Shown here: piece after piece, positions 50,763 through 60,276 of the stretch
Numbering within the stretch: the stretch's first letter is position 1
Layout of the letters: each line of letters opens with the position of its first letter
From: Ignavibacterium sp.
GTDB lineage: Bacteria; Bacteroidota; Ignavibacteria; Ignavibacteriales; Ignavibacteriaceae
Direction: 5' to 3'
Length of the DNA: 64,000 nucleotides
Assembly: GCA_018335755.1 (NCBI GenBank)
Contig: JAGXRK010000032.1
Coordinates: 61,385 to 125,384 of the forward strand
Program-made: the position numbers and the translations under genes
Notes under the pieces: model-generated
What the model was told of the DNA's origin: nothing
Seen by the model: the letters and a program-made list of their open reading frames with translations, nothing else
The model's database searches: none

Positions 50763-52040
50763 TCAATAATTGCGTTTTAGCACAAGCAGTGTAAAATCAT
50801 CGCTATAACTATCGGAGGAACTGAATTCTTTTGTTGAAGCGATTATGTCATCAATGATTTCTTTTGGTTCTTTCGTGATGCTTAATTTTAATAAACGAAT
50901 TAAATTTTCCAGACCGAACTGATTTTTTTCTCTATTAAATACTTCAATTACTCCATCTGTATAGAAAAGTATTATATCCCCACTTTCTAATTTAAGCTTA
51001 GATGATTTAATCCCAGTATCCTTAAGAATATTTAATGACGGACCACTACACTCCAATAAATTTAACTCATTTGAGTTTATTAATAATGGTGGATTATGAC
51101 CACAGTTAGAATAAATAAAAGAATGATCCTCCCAATTAAGTGTTCCATAAAAAACTGAAATAAAGTCGCGCTTACGCATAAACTCCGAAACGTGTTCATT
51201 CATTAACTGCATTAGTTTAGCAGGATCTGAAAAAAGTTTTGCATTATATCTAAGCAAAGAACGAAATGCTGCCATTATTAAAGCAGCCGGAACACCATCA
51301 CCTGAAACATCAGCGATAACAATTGCAATTCTGTTTTCATCAATCGGAATATAATCAAAATAATCACCGCCGATTTCATAAGTCGGAATACAGACGCTAG
51401 CAAATGAATATCCCGGAATTTCAGGTTCAGAACTTGGAAGTAACCCAAGTTGAACATCCTTAGCAAGATTAAGCTGCTCTTCGATTTTTTTCTTCTCAAG
51501 TATCTGATTATGCAATAATGCTTTCTCAATCGATATTGCTGAGGCTTCAGCAAAAAAGTTTAAAACTTCAATATCTGCGGGATCAAAGGCAGCAAGTTTA
51601 TCACTTTCAACATTCAATGCGCCGATTGTCTTTCCATCACGTAAAATTGGAGAAGTTATTTCAGACCTGGTTTCTTTTCTACCAGGAATATAGCGCTTAT
51701 CTTTGGTTACATCATTTAGAATGATACTTTTTCCTGTTTTGATTGTCTGCCCGATTATTCCTTTACCTTCCATAAGCATTGCATCAGACTCAAGAGGTAG
51801 GTTTCCAAATCCCCGCTGGACCATACTTGCAATTTTTTGTCTGGTTTGATGATAGCCCGGATGATTAATGTCTTCACTGAGGATAAAAATTCCAGCAGCA
51901 TCATAATCAATTATATTTGCTAATAAATCCAATAATAGATTTAATATTTTATCCAGATCCAGCGTACCCCGGATTTTATGAGATATATCCCGGAGTAGTT
52001 TATACTTGATTTCTGAGGTTAGTATTATTTTATTTCTCAT
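50763..52040 (-). CDS. GAF domain - PP2C (SpoIIE/RsbU-type) phosphatase
   Basis: A 425-residue regulator. Residues about 15-185 are a GAF domain; a coiled linker (IEKALLHNQILEKKKIEEQL) leads to an SpoIIE-type PP2C domain (about 205-425) with the metal Asp residues in EIGGDYFDY, IADVSGDG and the final YSDDFTLLVLKR. Such proteins dephosphorylate anti-anti-sigma factors in partner-switching pathways. No anti-sigma or STAS gene is adjacent. It is separated from the upstream lipoprotein gene by a strong terminator. Confidence 0.88.
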   Translation of the reverse strand: MRNKIILTSEIKYKLLRDISHKIRGTLDLDKILNLLLDLLANIIDYDAAGIFILSEDINHPGYHQTRQKIASMVQRGFGNLPLESDAMLMEGKGIIGQTIKTGKSIILNDVTKDKRYIPGRKETRSEITSPILRDGKTIGALNVESDKLAAFDPADIEVLNFFAEASAISIEKALLHNQILEKKKIEEQLNLAKDVQLGLLPSSEPEIPGYSFASVCIPTYEIGGDYFDYIPIDENRIAIVIADVSGDGVPAALIMAAFRSLLRYNAKLFSDPAKLMQLMNEHVSEFMRKRDFISVFYGTLNWEDHSFIYSNCGHNPPLLINSNELNLLECSGPSLNILKDTGIKSSKLKLESGDIILFYTDGVIEVFNREKNQFGLENLIRLLKLSITKEPKEIIDDIIASTKEFSSSDSYSDDFTLLVLKRNY

Positions 52041-52098
52041 TTACCAGACTGGATTAATTGCTGATGTAAAATTAACTTTTAACAATTTACTTTCAAAT

Positions 52099-52129
52099 AA
52101 AAAAATAGCCCCGAAATAACTCGAGGCTA
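52099..52129 (-). terminator. Rho-independent terminator of the 184-residue lipoprotein gene
   Basis: A ten-pair stem (arms 120-129 and 106-115, with G-U pairs on the minus strand) closes a 4-base loop and is followed by seven U residues (complement of 99-105). It is 77 bases after the lipoprotein stop and ahead of the phosphatase gene. Confidence 0.9.
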
Positions 52130-52205
52130 ATTAGAATTCTGAAAAACATCAGTTCAGCAAAATCTTTAAGTTGATTTGCCGAGACAGATTAGCTAATGAC
52201 TATCA

Positions 52206-52760
52206 TTATTTTGATTTTATAATTCCGCTTCCTTCGCCAATAAATCCTGTTCGCTCATATATATCATCGGAATATATTAATCCGTCAGCAAAATTTTTCA
52301 TCCCATCTATAACATCACCTTCTCCTTTGCCAACGATGGAAACGTTTTCTGTCCATTCTGATTCGCCTGTCTTAGTTCTAAAACCGGTAAAGCTACCTTC
52401 CCACAAGCCATCAGGATAATCGTCCGGTACCATTGACCATTTACCGTGCGTAGGTCCTTCCCCAGTATTGAGGTTAAATCTGAAATTTATGGTTATCAAT
52501 AAGTTTCCTTTTACTAAAGAATTGTCGGCTTCGAACCTGGTTAGCGCAACCCTATCTTTTACAATAAGATTTTGTCCTACAATTTTTTCTGTACCGGGAT
52601 CAACAAGGCCAAGGATTGTAATATTGGCGTTATAGTCGTTTGTTGTTACTTTTTCCAGTGAACTTACTGGCTCATTTGGCAGTTGGGATTTTTCTGAACA
52701 ACCGAGAAATACAAATCCCATAAAAGCTATTAAAGCAACTACAATTTGAAATGTTTTCAT
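52206..52760 (-). CDS. Small lipoprotein of unknown function
   Basis: The 184 residues begin with a lipoprotein signal, MKTFQIVVALIAFMGFVFLGC (lipobox FLGC, Cys21). The rest is a hydrophilic, probably beta-rich domain with repeated aromatic/acidic strands (HGKWSMVPDDYPDGLWEGS, GKGEGDVIDGMKNF). I do not recognise a family. It is monocistronic with its own terminator. Membrane side and role cannot be deduced. Confidence 0.75.
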   Translation of the reverse strand: MKTFQIVVALIAFMGFVFLGCSEKSQLPNEPVSSLEKVTTNDYNANITILGLVDPGTEKIVGQNLIVKDRVALTRFEADNSLVKGNLLITINFRFNLNTGEGPTHGKWSMVPDDYPDGLWEGSFTGFRTKTGESEWTENVSIVGKGEGDVIDGMKNFADGLIYSDDIYERTGFIGEGSGIIKSK

Positions 52761-52844
52761 ATCGCACCTCCTGATAAATTATTGATTGATTATCAGAATA
52801 TTCAGTCCTAATTTTTATCGGAATGACTGGACACTCTCTTTATT

Positions 52845-52874
52845 TTTAATTTGGGCGAGCCAATGTCTCGCCTT
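52845..52874. repeat. Small GGCGAG/CTCGCC inverted repeat
   Basis: GGCGAG and CTCGCC flank a 7-base loop within the gap between the esterase stop and the lipoprotein start. It lies just left of the longer repeat element and could be a remnant terminator; no U tract follows. Confidence 0.45.
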
Positions 52875-52883
52875 TACAATTTC

Positions 52884-52948
52884 AATGTCATCCCGAATTT
52901 ATTTCGGGATCTAATTATAAGATTCTGAAACTAGTTCAGAATGACATT
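52884..52948. repeat. Inverted-repeat intergenic element (REP/MITE-like)
   Basis: A 65-bp unit bounded by AATGTCAT and ATGACATT. Each end is an imperfect 27-bp inverted repeat that starts TGTCAT and ends ATCT (887-913 and 920-946), and each half is itself a hairpin (CCCGAA/TTCGGG and TTCTGAA/TTCAGAA). This double-hairpin design is that of REP pairs. It encodes nothing. A related 27-bp unit is found in frame inside a gene at 61045-61071. Confidence 0.75.
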
Positions 52949-52950
52949 AA

Positions 52951-54228
52951 TCATCTAAGCAAAATCATTTTCTTCGTCTCCACATAGTTCCCTGCTCTTA
53001 GTTGATAGAAATAAACTCCGCTTGGGAGGTTAGCTGCATTCCAGTTTAATTCATAAGTTCCAACAGTTTGCTCTTCATTGACTAATGTTGCAACTTCAAT
53101 TCCCAATACATTATAAATTTTAATAGTTACAAAATTTAATTTTGGGATAGAATATTTTATTGTCGTTGTCGGGTTAAACGGATTCGGGTAGTTTTGACTC
53201 AAATTAAAATTTGAAATAATATTGCTACAAGCAGGAAAAACTCCCGTTACAGGGTTTATCACTGAATCAAGGAACCTTAAAGCAATAGGAACTCTCTTTA
53301 GAGACTCGCTGGTATGAGTACCGTTGAATGACTCAAAAACATAATCAATACCAAGCAAATCTAGTGAATCTGCAAATCCCGTATTGAAAGGATAAAGCAA
53401 AACTTCATCCTGCATTCCACATTCAAAATAAACTGCCAAATCAGAATTTGGAGGTAAGTTTGCAGCGAGTCTTACAGGATTGTGTAGTTGCCATTTGTTG
53501 AATACTGTATCTATGAAATTTCCCATACTATCAAGTGGAAAGTCAACATAATATGGAGGATTTGTCATATTCGGTGAAAAAGCACCGGCACAGATATAAA
53601 ACAACCAAGTGAAAGTATCAAAAGTTGGAATATAGTTGTTTACTGGCGGACCCCCATTTTCATTTAATATGGCAGGAACCCAGTCTACCAAATGACTAAA
53701 ATCCAGAGGCCCGCTATGAGAGGCAGCAGCGCAATATATATCAGGATACTTCAATGCTAATTTTATTGAACCGAAACCACCCATAGAGGCTCCCCAAATA
53801 GCTCTTTTTTCCCGGTTAGTGATGGTTTTATAAGCGGAATCGATAAATTCAACAAGATCGGAAACTATATAATCTTCAAAATTCCCGTACAGTTCAGAGT
53901 TCGTAAACATACTTACTCCCCAATATTCAGTGCTGCCATCTGGTTTAACTACTATGACAGGTGATATGTAATTATTCCCAATCAGAGTATCTAATATATT
54001 TTTTAACCAAGGAAATGATAGGTGATTTCCTGAGGCACCGTGCAGCAAGTAAATTACGGGATACCTTGTCGAATCACCTGGATTATATCCTTCCGGTAAA
54101 TAGATCTGAACATACCTGTTTGTCTCCAGGGAATTGCTGAAAAAAGTAATGTTTGTTAAAGTCCCTTGCGATAAAACATTTGATGTTATAGCAAAAAAGA
54201 AAATCAAAATGGGTAAAAACTTTTTCAT
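52951..54228 (-). CDS. Secreted esterase (esterase-D-like alpha/beta hydrolase) with T9SS sorting domain
   Basis: A 425-residue exported hydrolase. Residues 1-20 are a signal peptide (ending VLSQG). The putative esterase domain (about 25-310) has the oxyanion segment YLLHGASGNH, the nucleophile elbow WGASMGG (Ser148), and a late His in FNGTHTSES. It resembles the esterase-D/feruloyl-esterase group. The T9SS domain begins at NYPNPFNPTTTI (about 350) and ends TKKMILLR. It lies 19 bases after the Kelch gene and is probably co-transcribed with it. The actual substrate is unknown. Confidence 0.88.
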   Translation of the reverse strand: MKKFLPILIFFFAITSNVLSQGTLTNITFFSNSLETNRYVQIYLPEGYNPGDSTRYPVIYLLHGASGNHLSFPWLKNILDTLIGNNYISPVIVVKPDGSTEYWGVSMFTNSELYGNFEDYIVSDLVEFIDSAYKTITNREKRAIWGASMGGFGSIKLALKYPDIYCAAASHSGPLDFSHLVDWVPAILNENGGPPVNNYIPTFDTFTWLFYICAGAFSPNMTNPPYYVDFPLDSMGNFIDTVFNKWQLHNPVRLAANLPPNSDLAVYFECGMQDEVLLYPFNTGFADSLDLLGIDYVFESFNGTHTSESLKRVPIALRFLDSVINPVTGVFPACSNIISNFNLSQNYPNPFNPTTTIKYSIPKLNFVTIKIYNVLGIEVATLVNEEQTVGTYELNWNAANLPSGVYFYQLRAGNYVETKKMILLR

Positions 54229-54246
54229 AATAGCCTCCTCAATAAT

Positions 54247-55518
54247 TTACTTTATCAAAATCATCTTCTTCGTTTCTAAATAAGATCCTGCTCCGCCTTT
54301 GGCGGATAACTGATAGAAATAAACTCCGCTTGAAAGATTTACTGCGCTCCAACTTAACTCATAACTGCCAACAGGTTTTTCTTCATTAACTAAGATTGCT
54401 AATTCACTTCCTAATACATCATAAATCTTAATTGTCATAAAACTTAATTCCGGAATAGAATATTTTATCGTTGTACTTGGGTTGAAAGGGTTAGGGTAGT
54501 TTTGTTCGAGTGTAAATTCTATCGGCGCAGAAACATCACTATCAACTGACACTGGTGAAGGAGTAAATTCCCATATATCACATATTCCGATATTAGGATG
54601 TGTAGTGCAAGATCCACCGTACATATAAATTTTACCATCAAGCGCATATCCATCAAATGATGCAACTGAAACCGGCATTGAAGTTCCAGTGGTCCATACA
54701 TTAGTTATAGGATTGTATACTTCAACAGTATCATAGATTGGACCCGAGCTACTACTGTACCAACCGTCAATTATATAAATGTTATTATCAACAACACAGG
54801 CAGCTAGTTTATATCGTGGAGTAGGAATATTGGTAACAGTTGACCAGGAACTATCTTGAGGATCATAGACATCTATTGATGGAGGACGAACATCAAGACT
54901 CCTTCCTCCCAAAACATATATTTTGTTTTCGAAAGCAACAACACTGAGCCCCCATCTATATCTTGGCATATCTGGTAGAGTTGACCAGGTTTCTGTTACT
55001 AAATCATAAACTTCAAATGATTTTAATCCGTTCCAATTTACTACTGAATTATTAACCTGCATCCCTCCTAATACATAAATTTTACCATCGAGTAAAGCAC
55101 AAGCAAGATTATTTCTAGCTGTCGGCATTGGATTTTTAAGTATCCATTCATTAGTACACGGTTTGAACATATACATCTCAGATGTACTGTTTATTGTGTC
55201 ACCTACCACTATTGCACCGCCAATTAAATATAAATTACTATCAACAACACAACTAGTGTGCGCTCCTCTAACTAAAGTATCCGGTAATTGAATTGTAGAC
55301 CAGGTGCCCTCTGCTTTGTCGCAAACTAACATTGTAGTAGGCCAAACTCCTTGCTCAGTATTAATGCCACCAGCGATATATACTTTCCCATATATTTCAT
55401 CTGCAGTGTGTCTGCATCTTATTTCGGGCATATCACCGATTTTTGTCCAGGTTCCCTGCCCAAAACAAATTTGTATTACGAGCAAACATAGACTTATTGT
55501 AAAAATTGATTTTTTCAT
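54247..55518 (-). CDS. Secreted Kelch-repeat protein with T9SS sorting domain
   Basis: An exported beta-propeller protein. I place the start at the ATG at 55518 because it gives the signal peptide MKKSIFTISLCLLVIQICFG and has AGAGG upstream; a longer form from 55539 adds seven polar residues. Six Kelch blades are marked by GKVYIAGG, SNLYLIGG, GKIYVLGG, NKIYVLGG, NNIYIIDG and GKIYMYGG. The sorting domain starts at NYPNPFNPSTTI and ends TKKMILIK, and carries a four-residue insertion encoded by a palindrome (54292-54306). Probable role is surface binding of protein or sugar. Confidence 0.88.
   Translation of the reverse strand: MKKSIFTISLCLLVIQICFGQGTWTKIGDMPEIRCRHTADEIYGKVYIAGGINTEQGVWPTTMLVCDKAEGTWSTIQLPDTLVRGAHTSCVVDSNLYLIGGAIVVGDTINSTSEMYMFKPCTNEWILKNPMPTARNNLACALLDGKIYVLGGMQVNNSVVNWNGLKSFEVYDLVTETWSTLPDMPRYRWGLSVVAFENKIYVLGGRSLDVRPPSIDVYDPQDSSWSTVTNIPTPRYKLAACVVDNNIYIIDGWYSSSSGPIYDTVEVYNPITNVWTTGTSMPVSVASFDGYALDGKIYMYGGSCTTHPNIGICDIWEFTPSPVSVDSDVSAPIEFTLEQNYPNPFNPSTTIKYSIPELSFMTIKIYDVLGSELAILVNEEKPVGSYELSWSAVNLSSGVYFYQLSAKGGAGSYLETKKMILIK
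54292..54306. repeat. Palindrome inserted in the sorting-domain coding region
   Basis: TCCGCCTTTGGCGGA is a perfect 6-bp inverted repeat with a 3-base loop. It encodes the extra residues in YQLSAKGGAGSY, where the sister genes here have YQLRAGNY or YQLKAGDF, so it is a net 12-base in-frame insertion. It looks like a small palindromic repeat that invaded the gene without breaking it. Confidence 0.6.
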
Positions 55519-55674
55519 AACTCTGCCTCTTTGTGCCATGATAATTTTGTGAGTGTGGACTTTTACTCAATATGAATGCCGTTAAGGAGTAATAATTCTG
55601 GTTTTATAGAATTGTTGATTTGAAAGCCGTTCTGTGAGATAATGGAAAAGAAATAGAAAATTGTATTGGAAAAT

Positions 55675-55692
55675 CTCGTTGATATCAACGAG
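55675..55692. promoter_or_regulatory. Perfect 18-bp palindrome, candidate regulator-binding site
   Basis: CTCGTTGATATCAACGAG reads the same on both strands. A further half-site, AACGAG, lies near 55727. The palindrome is about 135-155 bases upstream of the Kelch start, and the sigma54 activator gene ends just beyond it. Distance and symmetry would suit a Fis-type HTH dimer upstream of a sigma54 promoter. I found no convincing sigma54 promoter between it and the Kelch gene. Confidence 0.5.
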
Positions 55693-55775
55693 TTTCAGAT
55701 TTAATATTTAATTTAATTCGCTACTTTTAACGAGTATTTGTTGTTTATTTTAGGGTGAAAAGGAGAGGAGTTGGT

Positions 55776-57287
55776 CTATTTTTCTGTTCTACTAATGCCC
55801 AACTTATTCATTTTATATCTGATGGTTGTCTCTGAAATATTTAACTGGCGGGCTGCCTTTGATTGATTCCAATTACATTCTTCTAACACTTTCTTTATCA
55901 ATTTTATTTCATAATCTAAAATATTTTTCTCAAGTGAATTACTCGTATCATATTTGGGAGAAATAGCTTCCACTTCCTGCCACTCTTCCTGGAAATCTGC
56001 GGGCAAAATACTTGCATCTATTACTTGCATTTCTAAAGGTGCTAAAGTAACCAGCCGCTCAACAAAATTCTCCAGCTCACGTATGTTGCCTACCCATGAA
56101 TGATTTTTTAAGAAATCCAGTATTTCCTCATGAAACATTTCAATATTTTTCTTTTGCTGAAGTGAGCATTTTTTAAGAAAATAGTTGGCTAACAATGGAA
56201 TGTCGTCAATACGTTCATTTAATGATGGAACAGGTATAGGATAGACATAGAGTCTGTAAAATAAATCTTCCCTAAATTTTTTCTCTTCCACTAATTGTTT
56301 TAAAGATACGCTGGATGCAGCAATTATACGTACATCAACTTTAATGGTTTCATTACTGCCTATGGGACGAATTTCATTTTCCTGAAGGAAACGAAGCAGT
56401 TTTGCCTGCAGTTCCATCGGAAGATTATTAATCTCATCCATAAAAAAAGTACCGCCATTGGCTTCTTCCAATAAACCTTTCCTGGAAAAATTAGCACCAG
56501 TAAATGCACCTTTTACATGTCCAAAGAGTTCACTCTCAATTAGATTTGCAGGAATAGCACCGCAATCAACAGCAACAAATTTTTGATTATTCCTGGAGCT
56601 GTATTGATGTATAGCTTTTGCAATCAGTTCTTTACCTGTGCCGCTTTGTCCATCCAGCAAAACACGAACATCACAGCGGGCTGCTGACTCTATTGTTTGT
56701 AGCAACTGGATGAATTTTTTACTTTTTCCCAGTAATCCATGAACTTCATATTTCTTTTGAAGGGTTTCAAGGGGTAATGGGGCAGTAAAATATTGCTGAA
56801 TCTTTTGAACATCCCTTAAATATGGTGAAACTATTGCAGTAAATTTCTCAAGAAATAAAAAATCACTTTTTGTAAATACATATCCTTTATATTTATTTAA
56901 AAGTAATAATGTACCGATTATAACTCCTTCTACAGTAAATGGCACACACATTACGGATTGTAAATTAATATCTTCAAATAGTTCCCTATTAAAACGAGAA
57001 TCTTCCCGGATGTTTTCAGTTAAGAAGCCGGTATTATGTGAAATTGTCCAACCACATAGATACGTATGAACAATTTTATACGATTCATTTTCTGATTCTT
57101 CAATATCTTTATAAAGTGTTTTAACTGTTTCGCGGGTACGAGGATTTATCATCATGATCAAAGTGGTTTTTGCATTCAATAAACCAGATGCTTTCTCTGT
57201 TACCAATCTCAAAGTTTCCTGGTAATCATTCTGTTTTGCCAGAATTGTTGCCAGTTCAATTAATGATTCCAGTTTTAATTCGTTCAT
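55776..57287 (-). CDS. Sigma54-dependent transcription activator with GAF sensor
   Basis: A 503-residue enhancer-binding protein. A GAF domain (about 1-165) precedes the AAA+ domain (about 180-410) with Walker A GQSGTGKE (213-220), the sigma54-contacting GAFTGA loop (260-265), Walker B FFMDEIN (281-287) and an arginine-finger region FREDLFYRL. A Fis-type HTH (KAARQLNISETTIRYKMNKL) closes the protein. There is no receiver domain, so activation is by ligand or by its kinase neighbour rather than by a response-regulator phosphate. It starts 7 bases after the kinase gene and is in an operon with it. Confidence 0.93.
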   Translation of the reverse strand: MNELKLESLIELATILAKQNDYQETLRLVTEKASGLLNAKTTLIMMINPRTRETVKTLYKDIEESENESYKIVHTYLCGWTISHNTGFLTENIREDSRFNRELFEDINLQSVMCVPFTVEGVIIGTLLLLNKYKGYVFTKSDFLFLEKFTAIVSPYLRDVQKIQQYFTAPLPLETLQKKYEVHGLLGKSKKFIQLLQTIESAARCDVRVLLDGQSGTGKELIAKAIHQYSSRNNQKFVAVDCGAIPANLIESELFGHVKGAFTGANFSRKGLLEEANGGTFFMDEINNLPMELQAKLLRFLQENEIRPIGSNETIKVDVRIIAASSVSLKQLVEEKKFREDLFYRLYVYPIPVPSLNERIDDIPLLANYFLKKCSLQQKKNIEMFHEEILDFLKNHSWVGNIRELENFVERLVTLAPLEMQVIDASILPADFQEEWQEVEAISPKYDTSNSLEKNILDYEIKLIKKVLEECNWNQSKAARQLNISETTIRYKMNKLGISRTEK

Positions 57288-57294
57288 AATTTTG

Positions 57295-60276
57295 TTACTT
57301 CACTGAAACAGTTAATAATTTAGCCAGCCGGTTATTTGCATCAATAAATTCCGGTAGTTCCTTATCTGCATCTTTCCAGAGTTCTAAAAATTTCTCAAGC
57401 TCGCTAATTGCCTTTTCCTTCCAGCCTTTTTCCTCGTATAATTTAGCTAAGCGATAGTGATATTTGGGATGAATGAGCCGTCTATCTTTACTCTCAGGGT
57501 CAAAGGTTATTAATCTTTGATATTCTGCAATAGCTTTGTCCAATTCACCATTTAAGTAATAAGCTCTCGCCAGAATATCCTGGAGAAACGGCATATTGCA
57601 GACAATCAATTGCTTAAGACCCATACTAAGTTTATCCGACGAATCTGGTTTTTCACCTTCGGCAATTGCTTCATTAAAATCTCCGTCTGCCAACATTATC
57701 TCCATAAGAAGGGAATTGTGGTTACGTTTTATATGTGCCCTCCAATATGGACCCATCGCTGATAGATCGTGCATGAGAACCTCGCTCGCAGCCAACTTTG
57801 ATTTTGCCGAATCAATTTTTCCTTCCATTAAATCTATACGTGCCATAAATTGGATGCCTGCTATAAAATCAAATAAATAGTCTAAATCCTTCACAATAAC
57901 TTTAAATTCTTCAAAGCAACTTCTGCTCAGTTCATATTCTGGTGTTTCAAGATAAATCCAACCTTTAAGCATGGTTGCAACAACTACTCCGTATTCGTTT
58001 CCAGCTAATTTCATAAGTTCTTTCGACTTTCCGAAATCACTCAAGGATCTATTATTATTACCAAGCAATAAATTATAGATACCTTTCCACATATAGCCCT
58101 GTGCTTTTTTACCTGGAGACGGATTCGATGCAATAAAACTATCGAGCCATCTCATAGCTTCCGTATAATTTTCTTTGAGGGCATAAATGTATGCTATAGC
58201 CCATCCCGAACTGAAACCAGGTTTTACTTCAAGAGCTTCTTTATATTTGGTAATAGCTTTATCAAGATCCCCTGATTTAAAATAAAGATCTCCCATAGAA
58301 TCTAACGGACCAGCATCACCTGGAGAAAGAGCCATAAATTTTTTAAAATACTCAATGGCCTTTTCATAATCACCCATATCGGAGTATGTGTAGGCAAGTG
58401 AATTATATGCCTTGCTATACTCGGGATCTAGTTCAAGTGCTTTAATAAAATTATTTATTGCTTCTTCGTACCTATATCTATAACGAAAATAAATGCCCAA
58501 AAAACGGTAAGCCTCTTTTTCTTTTGGAAATTTCTTAACTATTTCTTTAAGTATGTTAAACCTTGTTTCAAGTTGGTTCTCTATTCTTCCTGCATAATCT
58601 GCTTCTATATAAAGTCTCTCTTTCTCCGTTGCTTTCTCTGAAAAAGCTTTTGCTCTCTCGAAGGCTTTCTCCTCTTTTGCCACATATCTTAAATTAGCAT
58701 AAACGTATGCAAGGTATAAATATGCTGTCGCAAATGTCGAATCTAATTCCACTGCTTTTTCTAAAAGTCTGCATGCATCATCATAGTAATCTTTCTCCCA
58801 TTTTTCTTTTCCGCTTAGAAAATATTTATAAGCTTCCATTGAATTAGTTGTAACATCGGCAATTCGTAATTGAACTGATTCTATCTCTTCAGCAGAAATT
58901 CCGATACCCTTCACAATTTCATCGCTTAAATAATCGATCTGACTTTCTAATATGCTTTGCACACCTTCACTCCTTGTATTTGCACTTTTTAATAATTTTT
59001 TATTTGAAGCATCCAAAACTTTTACATCCGTGACGAAAACATCACCGGCTTTTACAAAACTGCCGAAAACAATAGCATCAATGCCATCCATACGGCATAT
59101 CTGAAAAGCTAAATCTTTATCTATTAATTCAACTTCTCCTTTCCCAATTTGTTTTAAGAGATCATGCATTCTCTCCCAGGTTGTCACATTTAAAAAATCC
59201 GCTTGTTCAAGATTAGTAATTAAAAGATTTGGAATTGCTGTTTGAAGATAATTATAACTTGAATCACCCGTTTGATTTTCAAAACCAATTACCGCGATAG
59301 ATATTGGAATATCGTTTTTAAAACTCTTAAAGAAATTTGGATTAACAAAATAAAACAAGACTGCAGCGGCACAGACAATTAGTGCGGAAACAATTGCTGT
59401 CTTTAATTTTTTGCTCTTTCCTTTTCGTTTGCTTACAAAATGACTACTGCTTAAACCCATTGATCTATTTTTGAAATTGACTAAATCGGCAAGCATCTCT
59501 TCAATATTCTGATACCTTGAATCAAGATTTTTTTCTAAGGCTTTGTTCACTATATTTTCTAATTCCAAGGGAATTTCGGGATTTAAGTCTGTTATTTTTT
59601 CCGGCTCCTTATCTAGGATAGAGTAAATCATAACCTGATCAACATCTCCTTTAAAAGGTAATTGCCCGGTCAGCATTTCATACATTACAACACCCAAAGA
59701 CCATATATCTGATTGATGAGTGGCTTCCTTTCCCATTGCTTGCTCAGGAGAAATATAAGCGATTGTGCCTTTGGTGCTATCAATTCTTGTTATTTTTGTA
59801 TGTTCGCTGCTCTTCGCTAAACCAAAATCGAGTATTTTAACTTCATTTTTTTCTGTGATAAATATATTTGCTGGTTTTATATCTCTATGGATAATTCCTT
59901 TTTCATGTGCTGCAAAAAGCCCTTGCGAAACCTGGATGGAAATATTCAAAGCTTCATCAATTTTCAGTAATCCCGATTTAATCTTTTGCTTTAATGTTTG
60001 CCCTTCATAGCAGTCCATACAAATAAATAGTTGTCCATCATCTGTTTCATCTATTTCATGTATCGTACAGATATTTTGATGCTGCAGAGATGACGCGGCT
60101 TTTGCTTCATTGATAAATCTTTGCTTTGCTTCCTCATCTTGATATAAAGTGGGAGGTAAAAATTTAAGTGCAACAATTCGGTCTAGATTGAGATCCAGGG
60201 CTTTGTAAATTATACCCATTCCACCGCCGCCAATTTTTTCTAAAATTTTGTAGTGGGAAATATTTTCTCCAATCAT
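57295..60276 (-). CDS. Serine/threonine protein kinase with TPR repeats
   Basis: A 993-residue membrane kinase. The eukaryotic-like kinase domain (about 8-270) has GGGGMG (P-loop, 16-21), Lys38 in VALKFL, the catalytic HRDIKPAN (Asp132) and DFG (150-152), all intact. A single membrane segment (about 292-312) leads to a periplasmic or extracellular part with a CsgG/curli-like adenylyl-cyclase-associated segment (AVIGFENQTGDSSYNYLQ) and many TPR motifs (e.g. AYRFLGIYFRYRYRYEEAIN, AYNSLAYTYSDMGDYEKAIE) to the C terminus. This design is known in Acidobacteria and FCB bacteria. It is followed at 7 bases by the sigma54 activator and has a candidate promoter at 60412-60440. Confidence 0.92.
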   Translation of the reverse strand: MIGENISHYKILEKIGGGGMGIIYKALDLNLDRIVALKFLPPTLYQDEEAKQRFINEAKAASSLQHQNICTIHEIDETDDGQLFICMDCYEGQTLKQKIKSGLLKIDEALNISIQVSQGLFAAHEKGIIHRDIKPANIFITEKNEVKILDFGLAKSSEHTKITRIDSTKGTIAYISPEQAMGKEATHQSDIWSLGVVMYEMLTGQLPFKGDVDQVMIYSILDKEPEKITDLNPEIPLELENIVNKALEKNLDSRYQNIEEMLADLVNFKNRSMGLSSSHFVSKRKGKSKKLKTAIVSALIVCAAAVLFYFVNPNFFKSFKNDIPISIAVIGFENQTGDSSYNYLQTAIPNLLITNLEQADFLNVTTWERMHDLLKQIGKGEVELIDKDLAFQICRMDGIDAIVFGSFVKAGDVFVTDVKVLDASNKKLLKSANTRSEGVQSILESQIDYLSDEIVKGIGISAEEIESVQLRIADVTTNSMEAYKYFLSGKEKWEKDYYDDACRLLEKAVELDSTFATAYLYLAYVYANLRYVAKEEKAFERAKAFSEKATEKERLYIEADYAGRIENQLETRFNILKEIVKKFPKEKEAYRFLGIYFRYRYRYEEAINNFIKALELDPEYSKAYNSLAYTYSDMGDYEKAIEYFKKFMALSPGDAGPLDSMGDLYFKSGDLDKAITKYKEALEVKPGFSSGWAIAYIYALKENYTEAMRWLDSFIASNPSPGKKAQGYMWKGIYNLLLGNNNRSLSDFGKSKELMKLAGNEYGVVVATMLKGWIYLETPEYELSRSCFEEFKVIVKDLDYLFDFIAGIQFMARIDLMEGKIDSAKSKLAASEVLMHDLSAMGPYWRAHIKRNHNSLLMEIMLADGDFNEAIAEGEKPDSSDKLSMGLKQLIVCNMPFLQDILARAYYLNGELDKAIAEYQRLITFDPESKDRRLIHPKYHYRLAKLYEEKGWKEKAISELEKFLELWKDADKELPEFIDANNRLAKLLTVSVK

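Noticed and set aside
55524..55539. Sigma54-like TGGCAC followed by GGCAG before the Kelch gene
   Set aside because: The GG and GC doublets are 9 rather than 10 bases apart, and the predicted start would fall inside the coding region beyond the chosen ATG.
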